Numbered from the stretch's first letter, positions 16,689 to 24,538 are shown. The stretch is 64,000 bases of DNA from JACCZR01 sp035296565 (GCA_035296565.1 DATHAQ010000021.1:1-64000); one strand, 5' to 3'. The notes: generated by a model from the letters alone, not told the origin. Program-made: numbers and translations.

Positions 16689-16745
16689 GGACCGAGCGGG
16701 CGGTGCTCGGCCTGCCAGCGCGCGGCCTGTGCTCCTGCGCTAGCG
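16689..16745. repeat. Interspersed GC-rich repeat, copy C
   Basis: The copy runs from GGACCGAGCGGGCGGTGCTC to CTCCTGCGCTAGCG. It is the inverted orientation of the copies at 6315 and 17405 and is followed directly by a second tandem copy. Confidence 0.7.
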
Positions 16746-16800
16746 GACCGAGCGGGCGGTGCTCGGCCGGCCGCGCTCGGCCTGCGCTCCTGCGCTAGCG
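16745..16800. repeat. Interspersed GC-rich repeat, copy D
   Basis: A near-exact second copy of the preceding repeat, starting GGACCGAGCGGGCGGTGCTC and ending CTCCTGCGCTAGCG, arranged head to tail. The shared ends are identical over 20 or more bases; the middle differs. It fills most of the space upstream of sepF. A TTGACA hexamer at 16803-16808 follows, but no -10 at normal spacing is obvious. Confidence 0.7.
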
Positions 16801-16845
16801 TTTTGACAAGGGTTTCTCGCGTTATGGGCGAAAGACCCCATCGAT

Positions 16846-17409
16846 ATGGCCTTACGCGACACCTGGCACCGTGCTCTCGTCTACTTCGGCCTCGCAGAGG
16901 ACGAGGAGGCCTATGCCGAACCCGTGCGCGAGCGGGACCGTGACCGACCGCCCCGCGAGCCCGAGGCGGAGCTGGAGGACAACTACCGCGAGCGGCCCAA
17001 CGTCCGCCGCCTGTCCCGGCGCCGGCGCGACGACTTCGACGACATCTTCGCCGACGACTCGCCGCGCGGCGGTCGCGGCGAGACCCGCGTCCTGCGCCCG
17101 GTGGAGACCAACGGCCGCGGTAACGGGGGGGACCTGCAAGTCCACCTCGTGGTGCCCAAGAGCTTCAACGACGCCCAGCAGATCGCCGACCAGTTCAAGG
17201 ACGCGATCCCGGTCATCCTCAACCTGCAGGGCACCGATACCGACCTCTCGAAGCGCCTCATCGATTTCTCCTCCGGCCTCACCTACGCGCTCGACGGGGG
17301 CATGCAACGCATCGCCGACAAGGTGTTCCTGCTCACCCCGCGCAACGTCGACGTCTCGGCCGAGGAGCGTGCCCGTCTGATCGAGAAGGGCTTCTTCAAC
17401 CAGAGCTAG
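16846..17409 (+). CDS. sepF: Cell division protein SepF
   Basis: SepF bundles FtsZ filaments and tethers the Z-ring to the membrane; actinobacteria without FtsA depend on it. The 187-residue protein has an amphipathic membrane-targeting N-terminal helix (MALRDTWHRALVYFGL). A charged disordered linker follows (residues about 20-90), then the compact SepF domain (LQVHLVVPKSFNDAQQIADQF, VILNLQGTD, RLIDFSSGLTYALDGGMQRI). It sits between yggS and proC, a typical position near dcw genes; ftsZ is not in the window. Its stop lies inside a repeat copy. Confidence 0.95.
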   Translation: MALRDTWHRALVYFGLAEDEEAYAEPVRERDRDRPPREPEAELEDNYRERPNVRRLSRRRRDDFDDIFADDSPRGGRGETRVLRPVETNGRGNGGDLQVHLVVPKSFNDAQQIADQFKDAIPVILNLQGTDTDLSKRLIDFSSGLTYALDGGMQRIADKVFLLTPRNVDVSAEERARLIEKGFFNQS

Positions 17410-17454
17410 CGCAGGCCGGGCGCTGGTCGGCCGAGCACCGCTCGCTCGGTCTAG
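17405..17454. repeat. Interspersed GC-rich repeat, copy B
   Basis: Begins GCTAGCGCAGGCCGGGCGCT inside the sepF stop and ends CGCTCGCTCGGTCTAG. It is inverted relative to the pair upstream of sepF, so sepF is flanked by inverted copies. The proC -10 box overlaps its end. Confidence 0.65.
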
Positions 17455-17457
17455 TCT
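17452..17457 (+). promoter_or_regulatory. -10 box (TAGTCT) for proC, leaderless type
   Basis: TAGTCT ends seven bases before the GTG of proC, with no ribosome-binding site between. The same hexamer at the same distance precedes dxr. The box overlaps the end of repeat copy B. Confidence 0.55.
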
Positions 17458-17464
17458 GAATTTC

Positions 17465-18211
17465 GTGCAGCTGGGGCTCATCGGAGCGGGGAACATGGCG
17501 AGTGCCCTGGCGCGGGGCATCGGCGAGCCCGTGCTCGTCTCCGACCTCGACGAGGGAAAGGCCGCGCGGCTGGCCGAGGCCACCGGTGGCCAGGCCGTGG
17601 GCTCCAACGCCGAGGTCGCCGAGCGCGCCGACGTCGTGCTGCTCTGCCACAAGCCCAAGCAGCTCGACGAGGTGGCCGCCGAGGTCGCGCCCCAGGCGAA
17701 GGCGATCGCCTCCGTCCTCGCCGGTGTGAAGCTCTCCCGGCTGGAGGCGGCATACCCGGACCGTCCGCTGCTGCGGCTGATGCCCAACCTGCCGGTCGAG
17801 TTCGGCGCGGGGGTCATCTGCTATGCCGCCGCGGGCGGCGAGGCGGACCGCGAGCTCCTCGAGCTGCTCGGCCGCGCGGGGCTGGTCCTGCCGGTCTCCG
17901 AGCCCGAGCTCGAGCCCGCCATGGCGGTCATGAGCTGCGGCCCCGCCTTCCTGGCGCTGGTGGCGGAGTCGCTGGCCACGGCCGGCGCCGGCCAGGGGCT
18001 GGATGCCGAGCAGGCACGGCGGATGGTGGTCGAGACGATGGCCGGCACCGCCACCTGGCTCCGGGCCCACGGCGACGACACCGCCGACCTGCGCGAGCGG
18101 GTCGCCACGCCCGGGGGCCTCACCGAGCGGGGGTTGAAGACGCTGGAGCGCGAGGGGGTCCCCGCCGCGCTGACCAGCGCGGTCGACGAGATCGTGGAGG
18201 CGGTGCGATGA
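17465..18211 (+). CDS. proC: Pyrroline-5-carboxylate reductase
   Basis: ProC makes L-proline from P5C with NAD(P)H. The 248-residue protein has the N-terminal Rossmann motif (LGLIGAGNMASALARG), HKPKQLDEV and PNLPVEFGAGV. It also has the C-terminal P5CR signature region (VATPGGLTERGLKTLE). Starting at GTG 17465 puts the Rossmann fold at the normal place. It overlaps yggT by ATGA. Its place between sepF and yggT is conserved in many Gram-positives. Confidence 0.93.
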   Translation: MQLGLIGAGNMASALARGIGEPVLVSDLDEGKAARLAEATGGQAVGSNAEVAERADVVLLCHKPKQLDEVAAEVAPQAKAIASVLAGVKLSRLEAAYPDRPLLRLMPNLPVEFGAGVICYAAAGGEADRELLELLGRAGLVLPVSEPELEPAMAVMSCGPAFLALVAESLATAGAGQGLDAEQARRMVVETMAGTATWLRAHGDDTADLRERVATPGGLTERGLKTLEREGVPAALTSAVDEIVEAVR

Positions 18212-18513
18212 CCGTCCTGGCGAGCGTGCGTGGCGAGGTCGGCGACTACGTCGAGACGCTCACCTACGTGTACGTGGCGCTGATCTTCGTCGCGGTGCTG
18301 ATGAGCTTCCTGCCACGGGTCCCCTACAACCGCTACCTGGACACGTTCCTCACGTTCGTCCGCGACGTGACCAGCCCCTACCTCCAGCTCTTCCGCCGCT
18401 TCCTGCCGATGATCAAGCTGGGCCCGGGGGCCTTGGACCTGAGCCCGATGGTGGGCACGTTCGTGCTGCTGATCGTCGGCCCGCTGCTGGCCGACCTCAT
18501 CCGCGGCGCTTAG
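18208..18513 (+). CDS. YggT family membrane protein
   Basis: This 101-residue protein has two membrane spans (about 19-37 and 79-98) joined by a loop with the family-type sequence VPYNRYLDTFLTFVRDVTSPYLQLFRRFLPM. YggT proteins are often next to proC or sepF and are linked to division or turgor, without a settled function. It overlaps proC by four bases and lies five bases before lspA. Confidence 0.88.
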   Translation: MTVLASVRGEVGDYVETLTYVYVALIFVAVLMSFLPRVPYNRYLDTFLTFVRDVTSPYLQLFRRFLPMIKLGPGALDLSPMVGTFVLLIVGPLLADLIRGA

Positions 18514-18518
18514 CGGCC

Positions 18519-18962
18519 GTGGGCCCGCGGGTGGCCGGCTGGGCGCGCGTCGCGGCCACGACCGGCGTGGTCGTGGCGGCCGACCAGGGGCTCAAGCAGC
18601 TCGCGATCGCCTCGGTCGAGCCCGGTCGCAGCCGGAACGTCTTCTTCGGCATCGACCTGACCAACACCCGCAACACCGGCGTGGCCTTCGGCGCCTTCCC
18701 CGAGGCCGGGACGATCGTGGCGCTGCTCATCGCGGTCGCGCTGATCGGGCTGCTGGCCTTCTTCGCCACCCACGCCTCCCTGCCCTGGCTGTGGCTGCCC
18801 ACGGGCATGCTCCTGGGCGGCGCCTTGGGAAACCTGGCCGACCGGGCACGCGACGGGGCGGTGATCGACTACATCGACCCCTCGTTCTGGCCGGCCTTCA
18901 ACCTCGCCGACGCCTCGATAGTGGTCGCTGTGCTCGGACTGCTGTACATCGCCGAGCGGTGA
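18519..18962 (+). CDS. lspA: Lipoprotein signal peptidase II
   Basis: LspA cleaves signal peptides of prolipoproteins in the membrane. The 147-residue protein has four membrane spans. The catalytic aspartates appear in GNLADRARDGAVIDYID and FNLADASIVV, and the family motif LTNTRNTGVAFG is present. GTG start at 18519, five bases after yggT. Its TGA overlaps the GTG of the pseudouridine synthase, a pairing seen widely in bacteria. Confidence 0.93.
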   Translation: MGPRVAGWARVAATTGVVVAADQGLKQLAIASVEPGRSRNVFFGIDLTNTRNTGVAFGAFPEAGTIVALLIAVALIGLLAFFATHASLPWLWLPTGMLLGGALGNLADRARDGAVIDYIDPSFWPAFNLADASIVVAVLGLLYIAER

Positions 18963-19879
18963 GGTTCCGCGCCGGCGAGAAGGAGGCCGGAGAGCGGCTG
19001 GACGTCGCGCTGGCGGGCCGGGAGGAGGTCAGCTCGCGGGCCGAGGCCCGGCGACTGATCGACGCCGGCCGCGTGCTGGTGGACGGCGAGGCCCGCCCCA
19101 AGCGACACGTCCTCAGAGCGGGGGAGGAGGTGGAGTTCAGCCTCGAGGAGCCTGCGGAGCCTGCCGAGGTCCCGCGCTTCGAGGTGCCCTACGAGGACGA
19201 GCACCTTCTGGTGGTCGACAAGCCCGCAGGGCTGGTGGTCCACCCGGCCGCCGGCCATCGCGGCCCGACGCTGGCCGGGGCCCTGGCCGGGCGGGCCGCA
19301 GGGGGCGAGGATCAAGCGCGCCCGGGCATCGTCCAGCGTCTGGACCGCGACACCTCGGGGCTGATGGTGGTGGCGAAGTCCGAGCGGGCCTTCGCGGCCC
19401 TCAAGGAGGCCATCGCCGCCCGCGAGCTCGAGCGCCGCTATCTCGCGCTGGTGGACGGGCGCCCGCCGTCGTCGTCGGGCACCATCGACGCCCCGCTCGG
19501 CCGCGACCGCCGGCGGCGGGCGGTGCGCTCCACCGACAGCGAGCGAGCGCGGCCGGCGGTCACGCACTTCACCGTGCTCGAGGAGCTGCCGGGGACGACG
19601 CTGCTCGACGTGCGGCTGGAGACCGGGCGCACGCACCAGATCCGCGCTCACCTCGCGGAGATCGGGCATCCCGTCTGCGGCGATGCCGCGTACGGGGGCG
19701 CAAGATGCGGAGAAATACTTGGGTTATCGCGCCAATTCCTGCACAGTACCCGGCTCGGGTTTTATCACCCCATATCGGGGGAACGATTTTGCTGCGAGTC
19801 CAAACCACCCGCCGAACTGCGTCGCGCACTCGACGCGGCCAGGCGGGAGCCAGTCTCCGGAGGGCCAGACGGGGACTGA
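18959..19879 (+). CDS. rluD: RluA/RluD family 23S rRNA pseudouridine synthase
   Basis: This 306-residue protein converts uridines to pseudouridine in large-subunit rRNA. It has an S4-like RNA-binding N-terminus (SSRAEARRLIDAGRVLVDG), the catalytic motif RLDRDTSGLMVVAKS, and the C-terminal ETGRTHQIRAHLAEIGHPVCGD. The last 150 bases (about 19705-19800) are clearly less GC-rich, with rare codons such as ATA and TTA. They still encode the family's end (LHSTRLGFYHPISGERF), so the gene looks intact. Exact target site not determined. Confidence 0.9.
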   Translation: MRFRAGEKEAGERLDVALAGREEVSSRAEARRLIDAGRVLVDGEARPKRHVLRAGEEVEFSLEEPAEPAEVPRFEVPYEDEHLLVVDKPAGLVVHPAAGHRGPTLAGALAGRAAGGEDQARPGIVQRLDRDTSGLMVVAKSERAFAALKEAIAARELERRYLALVDGRPPSSSGTIDAPLGRDRRRRAVRSTDSERARPAVTHFTVLEELPGTTLLDVRLETGRTHQIRAHLAEIGHPVCGDAAYGGARCGEILGLSRQFLHSTRLGFYHPISGERFCCESKPPAELRRALDAARREPVSGGPDGD

Positions 19880-19886
19880 CCGTGAG

Positions 19887-19915
19887 CGAGGCGCCTTCGG
19901 GCGCCTCGTTTGCTG
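19887..19915 (+). terminator. Terminator after the lspA/rluD unit
   Basis: A perfect nine-bp stem, CGAGGCGCC-TTCG-GGCGCCTCG (19887-19908), with a UUCG tetraloop is followed by TTTGCT. It ends the sepF-to-rluD unit. Confidence 0.85.
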
Positions 19916-19981
19916 TCCGGGGCCAGGCTCAGGGCCAAGGCTCTCCCCTCGGCGCCGTTACGGGTTGTGGGGCCCGGCCTC

Positions 19982-19987
19982 TAGTCT
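19982..19987 (+). promoter_or_regulatory. rpsB: Candidate -10 box (TAGTCT) for rpsB
   Basis: TAGTCT fits TANNNT and matches the boxes of proC and dxr. Unlike those, it lies about 109 bases before the start codon, leaving a structured 5' leader. Confidence 0.45.
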
Positions 19988-20020
19988 CCCTGCCGCAAAC
20001 AGCCAGCCCGCCGGACAACG

Positions 20021-20059
20021 GCGCGGGCCCTGCCCGGACATGCGGTCCGGGTCCCGCGC
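20021..20059 (+). promoter_or_regulatory. Long hairpin in the rpsB 5' leader
   Basis: Two stacked perfect seven-bp stems occur: GCGCGGG (20021-20027) with CCCGCGC (20053-20059), and CCCGGAC (20033-20039) with GTCCGGG (20045-20051). They are separated by an asymmetric internal loop. In many bacteria the rpsB-tsf leader binds S2 for autoregulation; this is a candidate for that role. Confidence 0.5.
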
Positions 20060-20096
20060 GCGCCCGGCGGAGAAGCAGGACGACAAGGGAGCACAG

Positions 20097-21020
20097 ATGG
20101 CAGAAGTAGGAGTCAAGGAGCTGCTCGAGGCCGGTGTGCACTTCGGCCACCAGACGCAGCGGTGGAACCCCAAGATGCGGCGCTACCTGTTCGGCGAGCG
20201 CGGCGGCATCCATATCATCGACCTCCAGCAGACTGAGCGCCTGTTGGCGCAGGCGCAGGAGTTCGTTGGCGAGGTGGCCGGTCGGGGCGGCACGGTGCTG
20301 TTCGTGGGCACCAAGAAGCAGGCGCGCGACACGGTCTCCGAAGCCGCCCGACAGGCGGGCATGCCCTACGTGCACCAGCGCTGGCTGGGTGGGCTGCTGA
20401 CCAACTGGAACACGATCTCGAAGCGCATCGAGCGCCTCCACGAGCTGCGCGACTGGACGGAGGGCGGGACGATGGACCTGCTTCCCACCCGCGAGCGCAT
20501 CGGGGCGATCGCCGAGCGCGACAAGCTCGAGATCAACCTGGGCGGCGTCGCCGACATGCAGCGCCAGCCCGACGCGATGTTCGTAGTCGACCTCAAGACC
20601 GAGGTCATCGCGGTGCGCGAGGCCCAGCGCCTGAAGATCCCGATCATCGGCCTGGTCGATTCCAACTGCGACCCGGACCCCGTCAGCTACGTGATTCCGG
20701 GCAACGACGACGCCATCCGCTCCTGCAAGCTCGTCACCGAGGCGATCGCAGATGTCGTGGCCGACCGCGGCAGCCGCTTCCGCTTCGAGGAGGAGGAGGC
20801 GCGCCGCGAGCGCGAGGAGGCCGCCCGCAAGGAGGCCGAGGAGCAGGCCCGCAAGGAGGCCGAGGAGCAGGCCCGCAAGGAGGCCGAGGAGCAGGCCCGC
20901 GCCGAGGCCTCGGCGGCCGAGGGCGAGCCCGCTCAACCCCAACAGGCTGCTGGGCCTGAGCCCGAGCCCACCGAGGCAGGCCGCGGCCGGCGCACCTTCG
21001 ATCCGGACGAGCAGGGTTAG
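20097..21020 (+). CDS. rpsB: 30S ribosomal protein S2
   Basis: S2 binds the 30S platform and helps recruit S1. The 307-residue protein has the full S2 core (VKELLEAGVHFGHQTQRWNPKM, VGTKKQARDTV, QRWLGGLLTN, PIIGLVDSNCDPD). A long charged tail of about 80 residues follows. The tail contains three exact copies of the eight-residue unit KEAEEQAR, encoded by three 24-base repeats (20829-20900). ATG 20097 is preceded by a purine-rich site (AAGGGAG). tsf follows six bases later. Confidence 0.97.
   Translation: MAEVGVKELLEAGVHFGHQTQRWNPKMRRYLFGERGGIHIIDLQQTERLLAQAQEFVGEVAGRGGTVLFVGTKKQARDTVSEAARQAGMPYVHQRWLGGLLTNWNTISKRIERLHELRDWTEGGTMDLLPTRERIGAIAERDKLEINLGGVADMQRQPDAMFVVDLKTEVIAVREAQRLKIPIIGLVDSNCDPDPVSYVIPGNDDAIRSCKLVTEAIADVVADRGSRFRFEEEEARREREEAARKEAEEQARKEAEEQARKEAEEQARAEASAAEGEPAQPQQAAGPEPEPTEAGRGRRTFDPDEQG
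20829..20900 (+). repeat. Three 24-base tandem repeats inside rpsB
   Basis: Three head-to-tail copies start at 20829, 20853 and 20877, each encoding KEAEEQAR. They appear identical. Such repeats can vary in number by slippage. Confidence 0.9.
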
Positions 21021-21026
21021 AGCAGC

Positions 21027-21635
21027 GTGCCGGACATCTCAGCCAAGGACGTGAAGGCCCTGCGCGATCGCACGGGGGCGGGGATGATGGAGTGCAAGGC
21101 GGCCCTCCAGGAGGCCGGCGGCGACGTCGACCAGGCGATCGAGGTGCTGCGCGTGAAGGGGCAGGCCAAGGCGGCCAAACGCGGTGAGCGCGCGGTGAAC
21201 GAGGGAGTGGTGGAGAGCTACGTGCACGCCACCGGCAAGATCGGCGTTCTGGTCGAGGTCGACTGCGAGACCGACTTCGTGGCCCGCACCGACGACTTCC
21301 GCGAGTTCGCGCGAGACGTGGCGCTGCACGTGGCCGCGGCGGCGCCCCGCTACGTGTCCGAGTCCGACGTCCCCGAGGAAGCGCGCGAGGCCGAACTGCG
21401 CGTGCTGCGCGATCAGGCCGCGGCCGAGGGCAAGCCCGAGCAGGTGCAGGAGAAGATGGCCGAGGGCCGTCTTCGCAAATGGCTCGAGGAGGGCGTCCTG
21501 CTCAACCAGGTGCACGTAAACGAGGAGAAGCACGGCGGTAAGACCATCGAGGAGCTGCGCTCAGAGCTGGCCGCCAACACCGGCGAGAACGTGGTGGTCC
21601 GGCGCTTCCAGCGCTTCGACGTGGCCGAGGTGTAG
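21027..21635 (+). CDS. tsf: Elongation factor Ts
   Basis: EF-Ts exchanges GDP for GTP on EF-Tu. The 202-residue short form starts at GTG and carries the N-terminal UBA-like segment (ISAKDVKALRDRTGAGMMECKAAL) and the TDFVAR motif (VEVDCETDFVARTDDF). The dimerisation region is reduced compared with E. coli, as in other short EF-Ts. The 3' end holds the GAGG that probably serves as ribosome-binding site for pyrH. Confidence 0.96.
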   Translation: MPDISAKDVKALRDRTGAGMMECKAALQEAGGDVDQAIEVLRVKGQAKAAKRGERAVNEGVVESYVHATGKIGVLVEVDCETDFVARTDDFREFARDVALHVAAAAPRYVSESDVPEEAREAELRVLRDQAAAEGKPEQVQEKMAEGRLRKWLEEGVLLNQVHVNEEKHGGKTIEELRSELAANTGENVVVRRFQRFDVAEV

Positions 21636-21637
21636 CG

Positions 21638-22357
21638 ATAGAGCCGGTCTTTCACCGAGTCCTCCTCAAGCTCTCGGGGGAGGCGCTCATGGGCGGCCTG
21701 GACTACGGCGCCGACCCGGACCGGATCGCCGCCATAGCGGCGCAGGTCAAGCAGGTGGCCGATCGTGGCGTGGAGGTGGCCGTGGTCGTGGGCGGCGGCA
21801 ACATCTACCGCGGGCTGGCCGGCGCGGCCGAGGGCATGGACCGCGCCACCGGCGACTACATGGGCATGCTCGCCACCGTGCTCAACGCGCTCGCGCTGCA
21901 GGACGCGCTGGAGAAGGTGGGCGCGGTGACCCGCGTCCAGTCGGCTATCACGATCTCCGAGGTGGCCGAGCCCTACATCCGCCGGCGCGCCATGCGCCAC
22001 CTCGAGCACGGGCGCGTGGTGATCTTCGCCGCGGGCACCGGCAACCCGTTCTTCACGACCGACACGGCATCCGCGCTGCGCGCGCTGGAGATGCGGGCCG
22101 ACGCGATTCTGATGGCCAAGAACGGGGTGGAGGGCGTTATGGACTCCGACCCGCGGACCAACCCCGACGCCGCCTTCATCCCCGAGATCACCCACCGCGA
22201 GGCGCTTGAGCGCGACCTGAAGGTCATGGATTCGACCGCCCTGTCCCTGTGCACGGACAACAAGCTGCCGATCCACGTCTTCAACATGGACGACGAGCGC
22301 AACATCGACCGGATAGTGTGCGGCGAGAGGGTGGGGACGGTGGTATCGACCCAATGA
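21638..22357 (+). CDS. pyrH: Uridylate kinase, probable AUA start
   Basis: PyrH phosphorylates UMP to UDP. The first in-frame ATG (21689) would remove the essential phosphate-binding segment VLLKLSGEAL. No ATG, GTG or TTG lies upstream in frame. ATA at 21638 gives a 239-residue protein (IEPVFHRVLLKLSGEALMGG) of normal length. It has GAGG at 21627-21630, seven bases upstream, and lies two bases after the tsf stop. Other motifs: VVVGGGNIYRGLAG, DYMGMLATVLNA, TGNPFFTTDTASALRA. Its stop overlaps frr (ATGA). Confidence 0.92.
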   Translation: MEPVFHRVLLKLSGEALMGGLDYGADPDRIAAIAAQVKQVADRGVEVAVVVGGGNIYRGLAGAAEGMDRATGDYMGMLATVLNALALQDALEKVGAVTRVQSAITISEVAEPYIRRRAMRHLEHGRVVIFAAGTGNPFFTTDTASALRALEMRADAILMAKNGVEGVMDSDPRTNPDAAFIPEITHREALERDLKVMDSTALSLCTDNKLPIHVFNMDDERNIDRIVCGERVGTVVSTQ

Positions 22358-22923
22358 GCGACGGCGTCCTCAAGGAGTTCATCGACGACGCGGCGGAGCG
22401 GATGGCGAAGTCCGTCGAGTCCACGCGCGGCGAGTTCACCAGCGTGCGCACGGGGCGAGCCACGCCGCACCTGCTGGACCGCATCAACGTCGACTACTAC
22501 GGCGCCCTGACCCCGCTCCGCCAGCTGGCCCAGGTCTCGGCCTCCGAAGCTCGGCTGCTGACCGTCACGCCCTTCGACCCGGGCTCGATCAAGGCCATCG
22601 AGAAGGCGATCCTCGACTCCGACGTGGGGCTGACACCGTCGAACGACGGCAACGTGATCCGGCTGACCATCCCCGAGCTGACCGAGGAGCGCCGGCGCGA
22701 GCTGGTCAAGGTGGCGCACGGAATCGCCGAGCAGGGACGCGTCGCGGTGCGGAACATCCGCCGCGACACCATGCACGACCTGCGCGAGCTCAAGAGCGAA
22801 GGCGACGTTGGCTCCGACGACGAGCACCGCGCCGAGGACGAGCTCCAGAAGCTCACCGACGCCCGCGTGAGCGAGATCGATCAGGCGCTCGCGGGCAAGG
22901 AAGCCGAGATCCTCGAGGTCTGA
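22354..22923 (+). CDS. frr: Ribosome recycling factor
   Basis: RRF splits post-termination ribosomes with EF-G. The 189-residue protein has the family segments RTGRATPHLLDRINVDYYGALTPL, LTVTPFDPGSIKAIEKAI, TEERRRELVK and VRNIRRD. Start ATG 22354 overlaps the pyrH stop (ATGA), and its own stop overlaps uppS (TGATG). Confidence 0.96.
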   Translation: MSDGVLKEFIDDAAERMAKSVESTRGEFTSVRTGRATPHLLDRINVDYYGALTPLRQLAQVSASEARLLTVTPFDPGSIKAIEKAILDSDVGLTPSNDGNVIRLTIPELTEERRRELVKVAHGIAEQGRVAVRNIRRDTMHDLRELKSEGDVGSDDEHRAEDELQKLTDARVSEIDQALAGKEAEILEV

Positions 22924-23597
22924 TGGCCGCCGAGGCGGCGGCCCGGTACGTCGCGATCATCACGGACGGCAACGGCCGCTGGGCCAAGGAGCGGGGCCTG
23001 CCGCCGGTCGCCGGACACCAGGCCGGCGCGGACGTGGTCAAGGCGCGGCTGCGGGACGCCGTCGAGTTCGGCGTCCGGGAGCTCACCGTCTACTCGTTTT
23101 CGACCGAGAACTGGTCGCGCCCGCGCGAGGAGGTCGACGCGCTGATGGCGATGTTCGCCGAACGCATCGACCGCGAGACCCCAGAGCTGGACGTGGAGGG
23201 CGTGCGGATGCGCTTCATCGGGCGTCGTGAGGGAGTCGCGGAAGAGCTCCAGCGGCGCATGCAGTGGGCGGAGCAGAAGACGGCCCGCAACGAGCGCATC
23301 ACGCTGTTCGTGGCCTTCAACTACGGGTCCCGCGCCGAGATCGTGGACGCTGCGCGCAGGTTCGACGGGGAGACCGAGGAGGAGTTCGCCCGCCTCCTCT
23401 ACGCGCCCGAGATGCACGATCCGGACCTGCTGATCCGCACCAGCGGCGAGCGCAGGGTCTCGAACTACCTGCTGTGGCAGGTGGCCTATTCGGAGTTCGT
23501 GTTCGTCGAGGAGCTGTGGCCAGACTTCACGCGCGAGGCCTTCGCGGCGGCGCTCGGCGAGTACGCCGCCCGCGCCCGGCGCTTCGGGGGGCGCTAA
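22923..23597 (+). CDS. uppS: Undecaprenyl diphosphate synthase family cis-prenyltransferase
   Basis: This enzyme adds isopentenyl units in Z configuration to build the lipid carrier for cell-wall synthesis. The 224-residue protein has the catalytic Asp in AIITDGNGRWAKERG (Thr replaces the usual Met before DGNGRW), TVYSFSTENWSRP, LFVAFNYGSRAEI and the IPP-binding DLLIRTSGERRVSNYLLWQ. Product chain length cannot be told. It is coupled to frr and directly followed by cdsA. Confidence 0.92.
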   Translation: MAAEAAARYVAIITDGNGRWAKERGLPPVAGHQAGADVVKARLRDAVEFGVRELTVYSFSTENWSRPREEVDALMAMFAERIDRETPELDVEGVRMRFIGRREGVAEELQRRMQWAEQKTARNERITLFVAFNYGSRAEIVDAARRFDGETEEEFARLLYAPEMHDPDLLIRTSGERRVSNYLLWQVAYSEFVFVEELWPDFTREAFAAALGEYAARARRFGGR

Positions 23598-24425
23598 GTG
23601 GCCGCCGGCCGCCGCGAACCGCGCGAGCCCCGCTCGGACACCCCTTCGCGGGTGCTCTACGCCGTCCCGGCGATCGGCTTCGCGCTGTTCATCGTGCTCT
23701 ACGGGGGCCTGGTGTTCGCGCTGGGGCTGATCGCCCTCGGCTTCGCCGCCCTGCACGAGGTCTACTCGATGATGCGCCGGGTCCGCCCCGTCGACCTGGT
23801 CGGCTTTCTCGCACTGACCGGCATGGTCCTAGCCGCCCTCTATGGCGGCAACCGCCAGGTGCTGCTCGTGTTGGTGTGCGGGTTCCCCCTGGCGTTCGTG
23901 GGCTCGTTGCTGCGCCCCCGCCGCGAGAACGTCTCGTGGGCCATCGCGGTCACCCTGTTCGGGGCGCTCTGGATCGGCCTGGCGATGGCCCACGCCGTCT
24001 TCCTGCGCGAGCTGCCCGAGGGGCTGGGACTCCTCATCGACGTGCTGGTGGGCACCTTCATCGGCGACACGTTCGCCTACTTCGGCGGGCGCCTCTACGG
24101 TCGCCGCCCGCTGGCACCGGGGATCTCGCCCAACAAGACCCTCGAGGGCCTGATCGTGGGCGTCGTGGGCGGCACGGCGGCGTTCTGGTTCGCCGGCCTC
24201 TACCAGGATTGGCTGACCCACGGCGAGGCGCTCATACTGGGCGTCGCCGTGGCGCTGGCGGCACCGGTCGGCGACCTGTTCGAGTCGCTGATCAAGCGCG
24301 ACCTCGACGTGAAGGACACGGGGGGCCTGTTCGGCCCCCACGGGGGCGTACTGGACCGCCTGGACGGGGTCTTCTTCAGCGTGCCGGTGGCGTTCTACGT
24401 CGCGCTGGCGCTCGGTCTGGGCTGA
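23598..24425 (+). CDS. cdsA: Phosphatidate cytidylyltransferase
   Basis: CdsA makes CDP-diacylglycerol from phosphatidate and CTP. The 275-residue protein has about seven membrane spans. The C-terminal CDS signature reads DLFESLIKRDLDVKDTGGLFGPHGGVLDRLDG, with the conserved K-R, K-D and D-R-x-D residues, plus ISPNKTLEGL. It starts at GTG immediately after the uppS stop. It feeds the CDP-alcohol phosphatidyltransferase at 36559. Confidence 0.93.
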   Translation: MAAGRREPREPRSDTPSRVLYAVPAIGFALFIVLYGGLVFALGLIALGFAALHEVYSMMRRVRPVDLVGFLALTGMVLAALYGGNRQVLLVLVCGFPLAFVGSLLRPRRENVSWAIAVTLFGALWIGLAMAHAVFLRELPEGLGLLIDVLVGTFIGDTFAYFGGRLYGRRPLAPGISPNKTLEGLIVGVVGGTAAFWFAGLYQDWLTHGEALILGVAVALAAPVGDLFESLIKRDLDVKDTGGLFGPHGGVLDRLDGVFFSVPVAFYVALALGLG

Positions 24426-24538
24426 CCCGGCGCTCAAGTCCGCGGTCCGAGCGGCCGATTCGACCACGTTGCCGTCCCCTCGCGACGCCGTTCGAGTCAG
24501 AGGGGGTCGAAGCGGTCATGCAGGTCGTCGGGCCTGTC

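Noticed and set aside
16801..16845. TTGACA-based promoter for sepF
   Set aside because: TTGACA at 16803 is clear but no TANNNT box lies 16-18 bases downstream; the nearest TATGGG is too close.
19705..19800. Insertion element inside rluD
   Set aside because: No inverted repeats, target duplication or foreign reading frame; the segment encodes the expected C-terminus.
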